Assembly: GCA_963665915.2 (NCBI GenBank)
Contig: CAXXSG010000013.1
Coordinates: 124,001-188,000 of the forward strand
Source of the DNA: JAFGRU01 sp963665915
Lineage (GTDB): Bacteria > Desulfobacterota > Desulfuromonadia > Desulfuromonadales > JAAYDE01
Direction of reading: 5' to 3'
DNA length: 64,000 bases
Positions 16,822 to 24,923 of the stretch are shown here, piece by piece (the first letter of the stretch is position 1; every line of letters begins with the position of its first letter). The notes under the pieces are model-generated. The model did no database searches and was not told the origin of the DNA. It saw only the letters and a program-made list of their open reading frames with translations. The position numbers and the translations under genes are program-made.

Positions 16822-17733
16822 ATGACCAACCAAGCTAAAGCCTATATTTACGGCCTGGCCACAGTTTTCCTCTGGTCGACCGTGGCCTCGGCGTTCAAGC
16901 TCTCGTTGCGTCACCTCAGCCCGGTGGAACTGGTAATGTACTCCAGCACGGTTTCGACCCTGATTCTAGGCATGGTAGTACTGATCACGGGCAGAATGAA
17001 GGACGTTTTCCACTGCAGCTCAAAAGAGTGGCTGCATTCGCTTCTTCTCGGCCTGCTCAACCCGTTTCTCTATTATCTGATTCTGTTCCAGGCCTACGAT
17101 CTCCTCCCGGCCCAGCAGGCTCAGCCAATCAACTACACCTGGGCTCTGACTCTGGCGATTCTGTCCGTTCCCTTGCTCGGCCAGCGCATCGGTACGGCGG
17201 ACTTTGCCGGTCTGTTTTTTGGATACTCGGGCGTGGTGGTCATCTCTACCCAGGGACATCTGATCGACTTCAAACTATCAAGCTCCCTGGGAGTAGCCCT
17301 GGCCCTGGCCAGCACGGTCATCTGGGCCCTGTACTGGATATACAACACCCGGGATGCGCGATCGCCGGTCGTATCTCTTTTTCAGAGTTTTGCCTGCGGC
17401 CTGGTTCCCATTGGCCTCTATTTTCTAACAACTGCAGAAATTCACCTCCCTTCCTGGCAGGGTCTTTTGGGCGCCACATACGTGGGGACCTTTGAAATGA
17501 GCATCACTTTTATTTTGTGGCTCTCGGCCTTGCGATTATCCGAAAATACCGCCAAAGTCAGCAGTCTTATTTTCCTCTCCCCCCCACTTTCCCTTTTTTT
17601 CATCCATCTTTTTGTCGGCGAATCCATCACGGCTACTACAATTACCGGCCTGGGCCTTATCCTCCTGGGCCTTCTGGTTCAGAAACGTTATGACAGTTGG
17701 GTGAAAAGGATCGCCCTCAGACGCCAGGATTAA
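16822..17733 (+). CDS. EamA/DMT-family transporter
   Basis: A 303-residue inner-membrane protein with ten predicted transmembrane segments arranged as two EamA repeats, typical of drug/metabolite exporters. The N-terminal repeat includes FLWSTVASAFKLSLRHLSP, a characteristic first helix with the charged loop, and the second repeat covers the last half with FLSPPLSLFFIHLFVGE. The substrate cannot be predicted. There are 107 bases between the preceding gene and this one without a recognisable terminator, so it may be part of the same unit. Confidence 0.9.
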   Translation: MTNQAKAYIYGLATVFLWSTVASAFKLSLRHLSPVELVMYSSTVSTLILGMVVLITGRMKDVFHCSSKEWLHSLLLGLLNPFLYYLILFQAYDLLPAQQAQPINYTWALTLAILSVPLLGQRIGTADFAGLFFGYSGVVVISTQGHLIDFKLSSSLGVALALASTVIWALYWIYNTRDARSPVVSLFQSFACGLVPIGLYFLTTAEIHLPSWQGLLGATYVGTFEMSITFILWLSALRLSENTAKVSSLIFLSPPLSLFFIHLFVGESITATTITGLGLILLGLLVQKRYDSWVKRIALRRQD

Positions 17734-17794
17734 CCGAAACCTTTTGGATCTGTCCTGTTATGTTAGAATGGAGATGTTTAATAAGGGTTTGAAA

Positions 17795-18133
17795 ATGTCC
17801 ACCACCTACGAACGCATTTACAGCATTGTTCGCCGCATCCCGGAAGGCCAGGTCGCGACCTATGGCCAGATCGCCCGCCTGATCGGCTCCCCTCGCTGGG
17901 CCCGGCAGGTCGGCTATGCTCTCGCGGCTCTGCGTGACAATAATCCGATTCCCTGGCATCGCGTCGTGAACGCGAAAGGGGGGATCAGCCCAAGGGCCGA
18001 ACCAGGATATGAACAGTTGCAGCGCATTATGCTGGAAGACGAGGGCATCGCCTTTGACGATAAGGGCTGCATTCCCCTGGCACGATTTCAATGGCAACGG
18101 GATCTTGACGATATTCCCACACGCTGCTGTTAA
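17795..18133 (+). CDS. Alkyltransferase-like protein (ATL, MGMT family without active-site Cys)
   Basis: A 112-residue protein with the C-terminal DNA-binding fold of O6-alkylguanine-DNA alkyltransferase: YERIYSIVRRIPEGQVATYG, ARQVGYAL and the helix-wing after it. The active-site motif PCHRV reads PWHRV here, so a Trp replaces the alkyl-accepting Cys. That defines ATL proteins, which bind alkylated guanine and pass it to nucleotide excision repair. ATG 17795 is chosen because AAGGG lies seven bases upstream; the frame is open to 17744. Its TAA stop is also the left end of a 184-bp inverted-repeat element. Confidence 0.93.
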   Translation: MSTTYERIYSIVRRIPEGQVATYGQIARLIGSPRWARQVGYALAALRDNNPIPWHRVVNAKGGISPRAEPGYEQLQRIMLEDEGIAFDDKGCIPLARFQWQRDLDDIPTRCC

Positions 18134-18313
18134 CCCGGTTTATTCTTGAGGCTTTGTCGTGAAACCGACAAGTGTGCGTCAGATCAAGTCAAGCGCAGCG
18201 ACGCACTCTGCAGGCGTACTTGCAGTACGTCAAAGACGTAAGAAGAGAGCACGGCTTGAGATGGCGTGCAATTGACGGTTGCAGCAAAAGTCTTCATGAA
18301 TAATTCGGGTTAA
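18130..18313 (+). repeat. Inverted-repeat element, family 1, copy 1 (184 bp)
   Basis: One of three full copies in the window (others at 48967 and 62577), all in the same orientation and similar over their whole length. The ends are imperfect terminal inverted repeats of about 38 bases (18130-18167 against 18276-18313), starting TTAACCCG and ending CGGGTTAA. Inside, CGTAC/GTACG (18215-18219 and 18225-18229) and TCAAGTC/GGCTTGA (18184-18190 and 18253-18259) can pair. No open frame is conserved. It resembles a MITE or a structured intergenic repeat. The rest of the gap to 18400 shows nothing. Confidence 0.88.
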
Positions 18314-18400
18314 GCCGAATCAAGCGTTTCATCAATCACTATGAACAACAAGCGGCCGATGGTTCGCTTGCCGGATGACCGGTTTTAATTGGAGGCAACT

Positions 18401-18736
18401 ATGACCGACAATACGTCCACACCCAAAGGCATACCTTTCAACCTGGAAAAACATGTTGGCTACGCTGATGGTTCTGTTGTCAGCAAGACCCTGTTGAAAA
18501 AGGAAATCGGCAACATCACTCTTTTTTCGTTTGATGCGGGGCAGGGTCTCAGTGAGCACACCTCGCCATTTGACGCGGTAGTAAATATCCTGAATGGCGA
18601 GGCGCAAATTACCATCGGTGGTAAAACACAGACAGTAGCAGAGGGGGAAATGCTGATCATGCCGGCCAACGTTCCCCATTCACTTCATGCCCAGAAACAA
18701 TTCAAAATGCTGTTGATTATGATCCGCGGGGAATAA
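18401..18736 (+). CDS. Small cupin-domain protein
   Basis: A 111-residue single-domain cupin. Motif 1 is around GLSEHTSPFDAVVNILNGEA and motif 2 around EGEMLIMPANVPHSLHA. The metal ligands would be His, Asp and the motif-2 His, although motif 1 has only one histidine. Such proteins are often metal-binding sensors or isomerases; no function can be assigned. GGAGG lies five bases before ATG 18401. The gene sits just after the family 1 repeat. Confidence 0.88.
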   Translation: MTDNTSTPKGIPFNLEKHVGYADGSVVSKTLLKKEIGNITLFSFDAGQGLSEHTSPFDAVVNILNGEAQITIGGKTQTVAEGEMLIMPANVPHSLHAQKQFKMLLIMIRGE

Positions 18737-18896
18737 TCATTGGAATACTATCCTCTATCAATACATTGAGAGAAACGCCACACAAGGTATAATGGAGATA
18801 AAATCGGAATTTTGATTTCACACGCTCCAATCTTATACTTTTGCTTCCCCTGCGCATCAAACATCTGAAAAACACTCTCAGGAAAGGAAAAAGGCG

Positions 18897-20138
18897 ATGC
18901 GGGAGAACATCAAAAAATACCAAACGGCTTCCGCCACCCCTTCCGCCAAATCGGAAAAGGCTGAAACCACGCCTGTTGCGGATATCGAGGATATCCGCTT
19001 AATTTTACACTCGCATGCCACTGACAATACATCGAAGCAGAGAGAAGCCGCAGCAACTGTCAACGAAAACCTGGAGCCACAGCCCCGGATTCAGGCAAAG
19101 CTGACCGTCGGTGAGCCTGACGACAAATACGAAGAAGAAGCGGACCGCATTGCGGACAGGGTCATGCGAAGCTCGCAGCCTTTGAGTGAAAGAACCCCTC
19201 AGCAGGAAAGAACCTCCGAAGCGATTCCATCGGCCCTCGAATCCCGCATCCGCGACACACAGCAAAGCGGTCAACCCCTGCCCGATGAAACCCGGGGTTT
19301 TATGGAATCCCGATTGGACACGGATTTAAGCGCGGTGAAAGTCCACACAGACACCGAAGCCAACACCCTGGCTGACGCCCTGGACGCCAGAGCCTTTACG
19401 GTCGGCGAAAATATCTGGTTCGGCCGGGGGGAAGGTCCGGCTGACCGAAGCTTGCTCGCCCACGAACTGACCCACACCATTCAACAGAAAAAGAGCTGGC
19501 AGATGCCGCTTCCTGCGGGCGTGCACATGACCTCGGAAGCTACCCGCATCCAGAGGGAGGTCAGCACTCCCCTCGACGATTATGTGAAAAAGGTCGACAA
19601 AAAGAAGAGCGCCAAATTCAAGGTCGGCGATGTGTCGGTAGAGGTAAAGCACGACAAAAAGTCCAAGGACATAGTCGAAACCGGTGGGGAAACCAAATTC
19701 AACATTGATTGGGGCTTCGCCAAAAAAGACGGCAATCCGGTCTACCCCGGATACAATTATGATAAAGACGGAAAAATCACCAAGTTCCAAGGGCCATTGC
19801 CTAAAACGCCCAAGGTTACCATTCAGACTCTTTATGGCACCAAAGCCTCACCGAAAAGCCAATCGGCCTATGGGAGGGGAACAACGAAAGCCGACAAAAA
19901 AGCGGGGAACACAAGTCTCCGTTTTCACGAAGGGAGCCACGGAGAGGATTACCTCCGATACCTTAAAGACAACCCACCCCCAACATTCCAGGGAAAAGTG
20001 GGTATGAAGAAAGATGATTATATAAAAGCCCAGAAAGCCTTCAATAAGCAGATCCAGGATTATGAAAAGGCCATGGAAGATTATTCCAAAAAGAGAACTG
20101 ACTGCGTCGGCGATGAAGCCGGTTTCTGTGCAGAATAA
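18897..20138 (+). CDS. DUF4157 (eCIS-core-type) protein with a second HExxH motif
   Basis: A 413-residue protein without signal peptide. The segment KLTVGEPDDKYEEEADRIAD (68-87) and the domain at about 117-196 with TDLSAVKVH and LLAHELTHTIQQ (HELTH at 189-193) are the DUF4157 signature, common in proteins linked to extracellular contractile injection systems. A second zinc-type motif, HEGSH, occurs at 344-348 within RFHEGSHGEDYL, followed by a helical tail with two late cysteines (403 and 411). No injection-system structural genes are nearby. The start is well placed after AGGAAAGGAAAAAGG. A secreted or injected peptidase is possible; a toxin role is inference only. Confidence 0.85.
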   Translation: MRENIKKYQTASATPSAKSEKAETTPVADIEDIRLILHSHATDNTSKQREAAATVNENLEPQPRIQAKLTVGEPDDKYEEEADRIADRVMRSSQPLSERTPQQERTSEAIPSALESRIRDTQQSGQPLPDETRGFMESRLDTDLSAVKVHTDTEANTLADALDARAFTVGENIWFGRGEGPADRSLLAHELTHTIQQKKSWQMPLPAGVHMTSEATRIQREVSTPLDDYVKKVDKKKSAKFKVGDVSVEVKHDKKSKDIVETGGETKFNIDWGFAKKDGNPVYPGYNYDKDGKITKFQGPLPKTPKVTIQTLYGTKASPKSQSAYGRGTTKADKKAGNTSLRFHEGSHGEDYLRYLKDNPPPTFQGKVGMKKDDYIKAQKAFNKQIQDYEKAMEDYSKKRTDCVGDEAGFCAE

Positions 20139-20144
20139 CCGCTG

Positions 20145-20307
20145 GGAGCCGGTCGAACTTGGGAGATCGTAACGAGAAAATGGGAAATCGAGGACAGATT
20201 TCCGAAAATTTGAGAGCGAATAATGGAACTATTTGTCGATAATTTGCGGGAATATGGCCCGATTTACCGATTTCATAGTAGATTCACTCCTAAGTCGGAC
20301 AGGCTCC
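20145..20307 (+). repeat. Inverted-repeat element, family 2, copy A (163 bp)
   Basis: Member of a second short-element family with copies at 33104 (deleted, reversed), 43884 and 57446 (reversed). The left end GGAGCCGGTCGAACTTGGG (20145-20163) matches the reverse complement of the right end (20289-20307) at most positions. The interior shares TTTGAGAGCGAATA and GACTATTTGTCG-like stretches with copy B. No open frame is conserved. It starts seven bases after the DUF4157 gene. Confidence 0.85.
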
Positions 20308-20326
20308 TAACCATATAGTGAGAATC

Positions 20327-20965
20327 ATGAACCGAAAAAATATGATGGGAAAAGACGACGGAGCAAGGGAGCTGGACTCGCAGCTCAACAAGCTCGAAAT
20401 GGATTTATCCGGCGGTTTACGCTTCACCAACCTGCTGGCTTCCTCGAATCAGGAGGAAACGCGGGAGAATATGGTCCTCCTCCATTCCCTGACCGAACTG
20501 CTGGTCAGCAAAGGCTTCATCCACGTTCATGAACTGGAAAAAAGGAAAGAAATGCTCCTCGAAAGCCTCAAGCAGAGCGAAGAGCAGAAACCGCAAATAC
20601 ACCTCCTCGACGCGCCTGACAAATATGCCGAGGAACACAAGGTTGCAGTCAATTGCGCCGAACACCACCCCGCCTGCAAAGGGGCCTGTTGCAGCCTGTG
20701 GTTCGCCCTCTCGGTGCAAGACCTGAACGAAGGAATCGTTAAATGGGATTATGCCCATCCCTACGGTATCGCCCAGAGCAAGGACGGCTTCTGCGTCCAC
20801 TTCAACCGCGATGATTACACCTGCGGCGTTCACGAGAACAAGCCTTTGGTCTGCCGCAGCTACGACTGCAGCAAAGACCAGCGCATCTGGCAGGATTTTG
20901 AAAAGAAAATCATCAATCCGGAGATGCAGACCCGGCTGTTGGAAAAATCGAAGGAAAATAGTTAA
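20327..20965 (+). CDS. YkgJ-family cysteine-cluster protein
   Basis: About 212 residues. The first 90 are helical and charged. The C-terminal half is the YkgJ (CxxxCC) domain: CKGACCSLWFALSVQDL, then FCVHFNRDDYTCGVHENKP and LVCRSYDC. The eight or so conserved cysteines are believed to bind a metal, probably zinc or an Fe-S cluster; function is unknown. In-frame starts are GTG 20318 and ATG 20327. Neither has a good ribosome site; ATG is chosen. It lies just downstream of a family 2 repeat and ends before a terminator at 21087. Confidence 0.85.
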   Translation: MNRKNMMGKDDGARELDSQLNKLEMDLSGGLRFTNLLASSNQEETRENMVLLHSLTELLVSKGFIHVHELEKRKEMLLESLKQSEEQKPQIHLLDAPDKYAEEHKVAVNCAEHHPACKGACCSLWFALSVQDLNEGIVKWDYAHPYGIAQSKDGFCVHFNRDDYTCGVHENKPLVCRSYDCSKDQRIWQDFEKKIINPEMQTRLLEKSKENS

Positions 20966-21086
20966 CCCGAGTGGATGGCTAGTGTCCAATTAATCCCAAG
21001 GACATGCAGGAATCAATTATAGAATAACTTTTAAGAATTCACTTCTTTGAAGGGTCAATGATCGACAAACATTCACCGAGAAAAAG

Positions 21087-21118
21087 AAAGGCCAACCCGT
21101 ATCTTGGTAGGCCTTTTT
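21087..21118 (+). terminator. Rho-independent terminator after the YkgJ-type gene
   Basis: AAAGGCCAACC (21087-21097) pairs with GGTAGGCCTTT (21106-21116), one A-A mismatch, followed by TT. A/T-rich sequence follows to 21255 without further features. The hairpin lies about 120 bases after the stop. Confidence 0.7.
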
Positions 21119-21255
21119 GGCGTTCTATTTATCGTGATTCACGAGACAATTTTAAAATTAACACTAAGAGTCAAACGGAGATTTTACCCCTTTCACGTTT
21201 TAATTATTTCCGATATTAACCCTATAAGGATACCAGGGACACTCCCCCTATTAAT

Positions 21256-22272
21256 TCAGCCGCAGAGCCTTTTTCTTGCCAGGTTAAGGGCACTCACAGC
21301 ATCCCTTATCATCTCGTCATACAGTTCCGGCAGGGTAATCAACTTGTTGACGAGACCGACACTCTGCCCGGCCATCAACGATCCATGGTCGATATCCCCT
21401 TCATGGGCCGCATTTCTGAGGGCCCCCATCCAGAAATTTTCGACTTCATACTGGGCATCCTGTCTGTTAATCTTACCCGCTTTTTTCTTCAGGATGAGAT
21501 CCATCTGTAAATCGGCAAAGTCGGACATCCCTTTGTTTCGCAAAGCCCGTACAGCAACCACCTTCAGTTCGGAACCTACGGCAGGCGTAGCTATGGCATC
21601 CCTGGCCCTGGCTTTCATGAAAGCTTCCCTGAATTTCGGGTGTACTTCACACTCTTTTGTCAGGATAAAACGGGTTCCCATTTGAATACCGGCAGCACCG
21701 GCCAGTAACAGATGCGCCATGAGCTGCCCGGTTGCGATACCACCAGCCACAAAAATTGGAACTTCGTCCATGGACAGCAAAACCTGTTGAAGGAGAATGA
21801 TCAAGGAAACATGACCGATATGGCCACCCGCCTCGCTGCCTTCGAGAATCAAGGCGTCAATGTTGGAATCGATCATCCTTCTGGCAATGGAATCATTCGA
21901 TGCAAAAGCCATTACCTTTGCACCGCTCTCTTTTGCCATTTTTATTTCCGAAGCTCGGGGAAAGCTTCCTGCAAAGATAATTAACGGGACCTTCTTTTCA
22001 ATGGTGAGTTTCAGATGCTGTTTATAGTTCGGGGAAATTGTAATCAGATTGACTGCAAAAGGCTTATCGGTGAGTTCAAAGGTTTTATCAATTTCAGCAG
22101 CCAGCTCTTCGGGGGGCATGTTCCCCGCTGCCAGACACCCAAAGCCACCGCTATTGCAGACAGCGGCTACAAACCTGGAATTCGAGATCCAGGTCATGGC
22201 GCCTGCCATGATCGGGTATTTAACGCCAAGAAAATCCTGACCCTTTTTCCACAAACGATTGAGTTGCTCCAT
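21256..22272 (-). CDS. Nitronate monooxygenase family flavoprotein
   Basis: A 338-residue TIM-barrel FMN enzyme of the 2-nitropropane dioxygenase/FabK group. It opens with FLGVKYPIMAGAMTWISN. The central EGSEAGGHIGHVS and VPIFVAGGIATG (flavin phosphate binding) and GAAGIQMGTRFILTKECE are typical. It may oxidise nitronates or act as an enoyl-ACP reductase; sequence alone does not separate them. ATG 22272 is chosen because AGGAAAC lies just upstream; the frame is open to 22350. It is a single-gene unit. From 22273 to 22574 no feature is seen. Confidence 0.9.
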   Translation of the reverse strand: MEQLNRLWKKGQDFLGVKYPIMAGAMTWISNSRFVAAVCNSGGFGCLAAGNMPPEELAAEIDKTFELTDKPFAVNLITISPNYKQHLKLTIEKKVPLIIFAGSFPRASEIKMAKESGAKVMAFASNDSIARRMIDSNIDALILEGSEAGGHIGHVSLIILLQQVLLSMDEVPIFVAGGIATGQLMAHLLLAGAAGIQMGTRFILTKECEVHPKFREAFMKARARDAIATPAVGSELKVVAVRALRNKGMSDFADLQMDLILKKKAGKINRQDAQYEVENFWMGALRNAAHEGDIDHGSLMAGQSVGLVNKLITLPELYDEMIRDAVSALNLARKRLCG

Positions 22273-22574
22273 AACAGTTTCCTGTTCTGGCAGTCTATTC
22301 TGCCCGAAGAAAAGAGGGACACTTCCTATTTTATTTGTCAAGGTAGTCAATAACTTTCTAAACCCTGAATTAAACTAAATTTATTTTAATAGGAATCCGT
22401 CCAGGGAACAAGGGCGAATTTTGGAATGATGAAAAATACAAAAAAACCAAACAAAATGCCTGATCTTTTTTTGTGGATAGAGTGATTTAATTTTTGTCTG
22501 ACAAGTTGTTTCAGACCAACTGGGCAAGTTTATTTGCAAGCTGATATTTGGCTTCTTACAAACCCTGCAAAGCA

Positions 22575-22610
22575 AGAAAGGCCTGCCTAAAAACCTGGGC
22601 AGGCCTTTCT
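22575..22610. terminator. Strong 13-bp hairpin terminator
   Basis: AGAAAGGCCTGCC (22575-22587) and GGCAGGCCTTTCT (22598-22610) are perfectly complementary. It lies directly 3' of the small minus-strand cysteine protein at 22641 and probably ends that transcript. Only short T-runs flank it on either strand. Confidence 0.8.
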
Positions 22611-22640
22611 GATTTCTTTAAAAAAGTGGTAACACACAGA

Positions 22641-22802
22641 CTAATCCGATTTTTTATTCAACGCCTCATACAAAGCAATCTGTTCGGCCATAGAAAGCTT
22701 TTTCTTGCGGCAGCAGCCTTTGTTTTTCAGGCACATGCGACAGCGTTCATCGGAACACCATTGGCATTGCTGACAGTCTGCGCAGGGATGTTTTTTATCC
22801 AA
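22641..22802 (-). CDS. Small cysteine-rich protein, 53 residues (TTG start)
   Basis: The minus strand encodes an open frame from TTG at 22800-22802 to TAG at 22641-22643. The start lies eight bases after GGAAAGG. An in-frame TGA occurs not far upstream, so the gene cannot be much longer. The protein opens LDKKHPCADCQQCQWC and continues DERCRMCLKNKGCC, giving eight cysteines in C-x2-C-x2-C-x2-C-x4-C-x2-C-x6-CC spacing, followed by a basic RKKK and a helical tail SMAEQIALYEALNKK. It is probably a zinc or Fe-S mini-protein; I do not recognise the family. It is the last gene of the maf/yggS/gph direction, 122 bases after gph. Confidence 0.75.
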   Translation of the reverse strand: MDKKHPCADCQQCQWCSDERCRMCLKNKGCCRKKKLSMAEQIALYEALNKKSD

Positions 22803-22924
22803 AGATGGTGCCTTTCCGAAAAAAGCAGGAACAGGTAATCTTCACCAAGGGTTCAGTTTTATGCTAGTGGAGGTTCAACTTGAGGATCAAGGACTTTTCT
22901 TGGGGCTATACAAACATCGAAATT

Positions 22925-23557
22925 TTATGCGGGAAAATGCTTCATCAGATCGGTCGGGGTCTCAGCCAGATAATCGTAGGAGATGCCGCCGTCCTCCCCA
23001 ATCCCCCAGGCACAAAAACAGGTTTTAATACCGGCGGCCCGGCCGGCGATAAGATCCGTATGGTGATCACCGATCATCACCGTCAATTCGGGACGAGACT
23101 TTAAAATCCGGAGAGCCTCCAGCACGGGTGCCGGGTCCGGCTTTTTCGCGGGACAGTATTCCGGGCCAAGAACCGCAGCAAAACAATCTCTCACCCCGAG
23201 ATTTTCCAAAAGTTTTTTGCTGAGCCCGGTCGGCTTGTTGGTCACAACCGCCAGTTGGCAGGGTTGATGGGCATTCAGAAAATCAAGAATCCCCGGATAC
23301 AGATACGTCTCTTCACAAACATGCTCGGCGTACAACTGAAGAAACAGCTCAAAACACTCATCAGAAAACACCCCTTCCGGCAGTGATCGTTCAACGAGAC
23401 TACGGGCACCGTCACCGACTTTGGTCCCCACGTCCAGCCTGCTCAGAGGCTCAAGGCCAACCTCTCCGCGCAGCAGGTTGATGCTTGTCGAAATATCCGC
23501 TACCGAATCGACGAGAGTTCCATCCAGATCAAACAGGAATGTGTCCATTTTCATCAT
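22925..23557 (-). CDS. gph: HAD-superfamily phosphatase, phosphoglycolate phosphatase type
   Basis: A protein of about 210 residues with all HAD motifs: FLFDLDGTLVDS (nucleophile Asp10, Asp12), VVTNKP, a lysine in CPAKKPDPAP, and MIGDHHTDLIAGRAAG. The helical cap places it with Gph/PGP enzymes, which clear 2-phosphoglycolate produced in DNA repair. Substrate is inferred. ATG codons at 23557, 23554 and 23548 are all possible. The first lies seven bases after the yggS stop, so translation is probably coupled to it. Confidence 0.85.
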   Translation of the reverse strand: MMKMDTFLFDLDGTLVDSVADISTSINLLRGEVGLEPLSRLDVGTKVGDGARSLVERSLPEGVFSDECFELFLQLYAEHVCEETYLYPGILDFLNAHQPCQLAVVTNKPTGLSKKLLENLGVRDCFAAVLGPEYCPAKKPDPAPVLEALRILKSRPELTVMIGDHHTDLIAGRAAGIKTCFCAWGIGEDGGISYDYLAETPTDLMKHFPA

Positions 23558-23564
23558 GGCAGTT

Positions 23565-24260
23565 TTATCGTTTGGGCTGGCGAGCACCGAAAATGGCTGT
23601 CCCCACACGGATCAGGGTAGCTCCCTCTTCGATGGCGACCTCAAAGTCATGGGTCATACCCATGGAAAACTCGCGCATATCCACGCCCGGAATGTTCAAG
23701 CCGGCAATGTACTGCCCAAGTTCCCGCAGTTCCCTGAAAAAGGGACGGACCTCTTCCGGGTCATCACAATACGGGGGAAGCGTCATCAAACCTTTAATCC
23801 TCACGTGGGGAAGTTGAACGATTTTCCGTACCAGAACTTCGAGCTCTTCTTCGGATGTTCCGGACTTGCTCGCCTCGTGACCAAGATTGAGCTGGATGAG
23901 AATATCCGCCGTCTCTCCGATTTTACCCCACTGACGGTCGATCTCCTCGGCGAGATGAAGCCGGTCCACCGAGTGAATCAGAGCGACTTTGCCGCGCAGA
24001 TATTTCACTTTGTTGGTCTGCAGAGCACCGACAAAGTGCCACTCCACCGGCTCCCCAATGGCAGCGACCTTATCCGCGAATTCCTGAACATAACTTTCAC
24101 CGATAATTGTCTGCCCTGCAGCCAAGGCTTCCCGCACCGTTTCCACAGGCTTGGTCTTGGCAATGGCCACCAGTCGGACGTCCTCCGGGCTGCGACCGGT
24201 CCGGACACAGGCCGCAGCCACCTGTTCCCGAACATGCTCAAGATTTTCCCGTACGCTCAT
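23565..24260 (-). CDS. yggS: YggS/PLPBP family pyridoxal-phosphate homeostasis protein
   Basis: A 231-residue single-domain PLP-binding TIM barrel. Lys35 in VAIAKTKPVE is the expected PLP-bearing residue. Further marks are GESYVQEF, WHFVGALQTNKVKYL, HSVDRLHLAEEI and the C-terminal SMGMTHDFEVAIEEGATLIRVG phosphate-binding region. The family maintains free PLP and affects amino acid pools; it has no known catalytic activity. GGAGG precedes the start. It belongs to the trmFO, maf, yggS, gph series. Confidence 0.94.
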   Translation of the reverse strand: MSVRENLEHVREQVAAACVRTGRSPEDVRLVAIAKTKPVETVREALAAGQTIIGESYVQEFADKVAAIGEPVEWHFVGALQTNKVKYLRGKVALIHSVDRLHLAEEIDRQWGKIGETADILIQLNLGHEASKSGTSEEELEVLVRKIVQLPHVRIKGLMTLPPYCDDPEEVRPFFRELRELGQYIAGLNIPGVDMREFSMGMTHDFEVAIEEGATLIRVGTAIFGARQPKR

Positions 24261-24317
24261 TTTCCACCCCTCCTTCAGGGCCGATCAAAGTTAACCCGTC
24301 ACAATCTGTTCCGTGCT

Positions 24318-24923
24318 TTATTCGCTATCCCAGGAAAACAGCCGAGCAGCCCCGGCCCGTGCCAGCAGTTCAACCACCTCACAGAGAGGAAGGCCGACAA
24401 CATTAGTATAACTCCCCTGGATATTTTTCACCATAAAAGAGCCGACGCCCTGAATCGCGTATGCGCCGGCCTTGTCAAAAGGCTCTCCAGTTGCGATATA
24501 GCCATCGATTTCCTCTTTGGTCAGCTCCTTGAAATTTACGCTGGTCGTCACCGCACGGGCCTCCTCGGTCCCGGTTTCGCGATCGAAAAGCGCGTAGCCT
24601 GAAACCACCTGGTGGGCGCGCCCGGAAAGGGATTGAAGCATGGCAAAGGCCTCTTCCGGGCCTTTGGGTTTGCCAAGGATATGCTTGTCCCGAAGAACAA
24701 TGGTATCGCTGCCGAGAAACCAGCGACCCGCAACGTCACTTTTCATGGCCACATCCCTGGCCTTTTCGAGACTCAGCCGAAGGACATGCTCTTCCGGCGT
24801 TTCCCCGGGGATCACATCCTCAACAGCATTGCTGGGTACCACGGAAAAGCGGATTCCTACGGAATTCAACAGATCCCGGCGGCGCGGGGAAGCCGAAGCC
24901 AGAACCAGAGGACAAGCGGACAT
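24318..24923 (-). CDS. maf: Maf-type nucleoside triphosphate pyrophosphatase
   Basis: A 201-residue Maf protein. LASASPRRRDLLNSVGI (from about residue 8) is the family signature, then PEEHVLRLSLEKA, the catalytic-region FLGSDTIVLRD and the C-terminal DKAGAYAIQGVGSFMVKNIQGSY (split here for description). These enzymes hydrolyse dTTP/UTP or modified nucleotides and so limit misincorporation. The start ATG (24921-24923) overlaps the trmFO stop as TGATG, preceded by GGAG, so the pair is translationally coupled. Confidence 0.94.
   Translation of the reverse strand: MSACPLVLASASPRRRDLLNSVGIRFSVVPSNAVEDVIPGETPEEHVLRLSLEKARDVAMKSDVAGRWFLGSDTIVLRDKHILGKPKGPEEAFAMLQSLSGRAHQVVSGYALFDRETGTEEARAVTTSVNFKELTKEEIDGYIATGEPFDKAGAYAIQGVGSFMVKNIQGSYTNVVGLPLCEVVELLARAGAARLFSWDSE

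Noticed and set aside
23421..24602. Plus-strand open frame of 393 codons
   Set aside because: It lies antisense across gph, yggS and maf, which match known families in the other direction. Its composition has no domain signal. It is a shadow frame.
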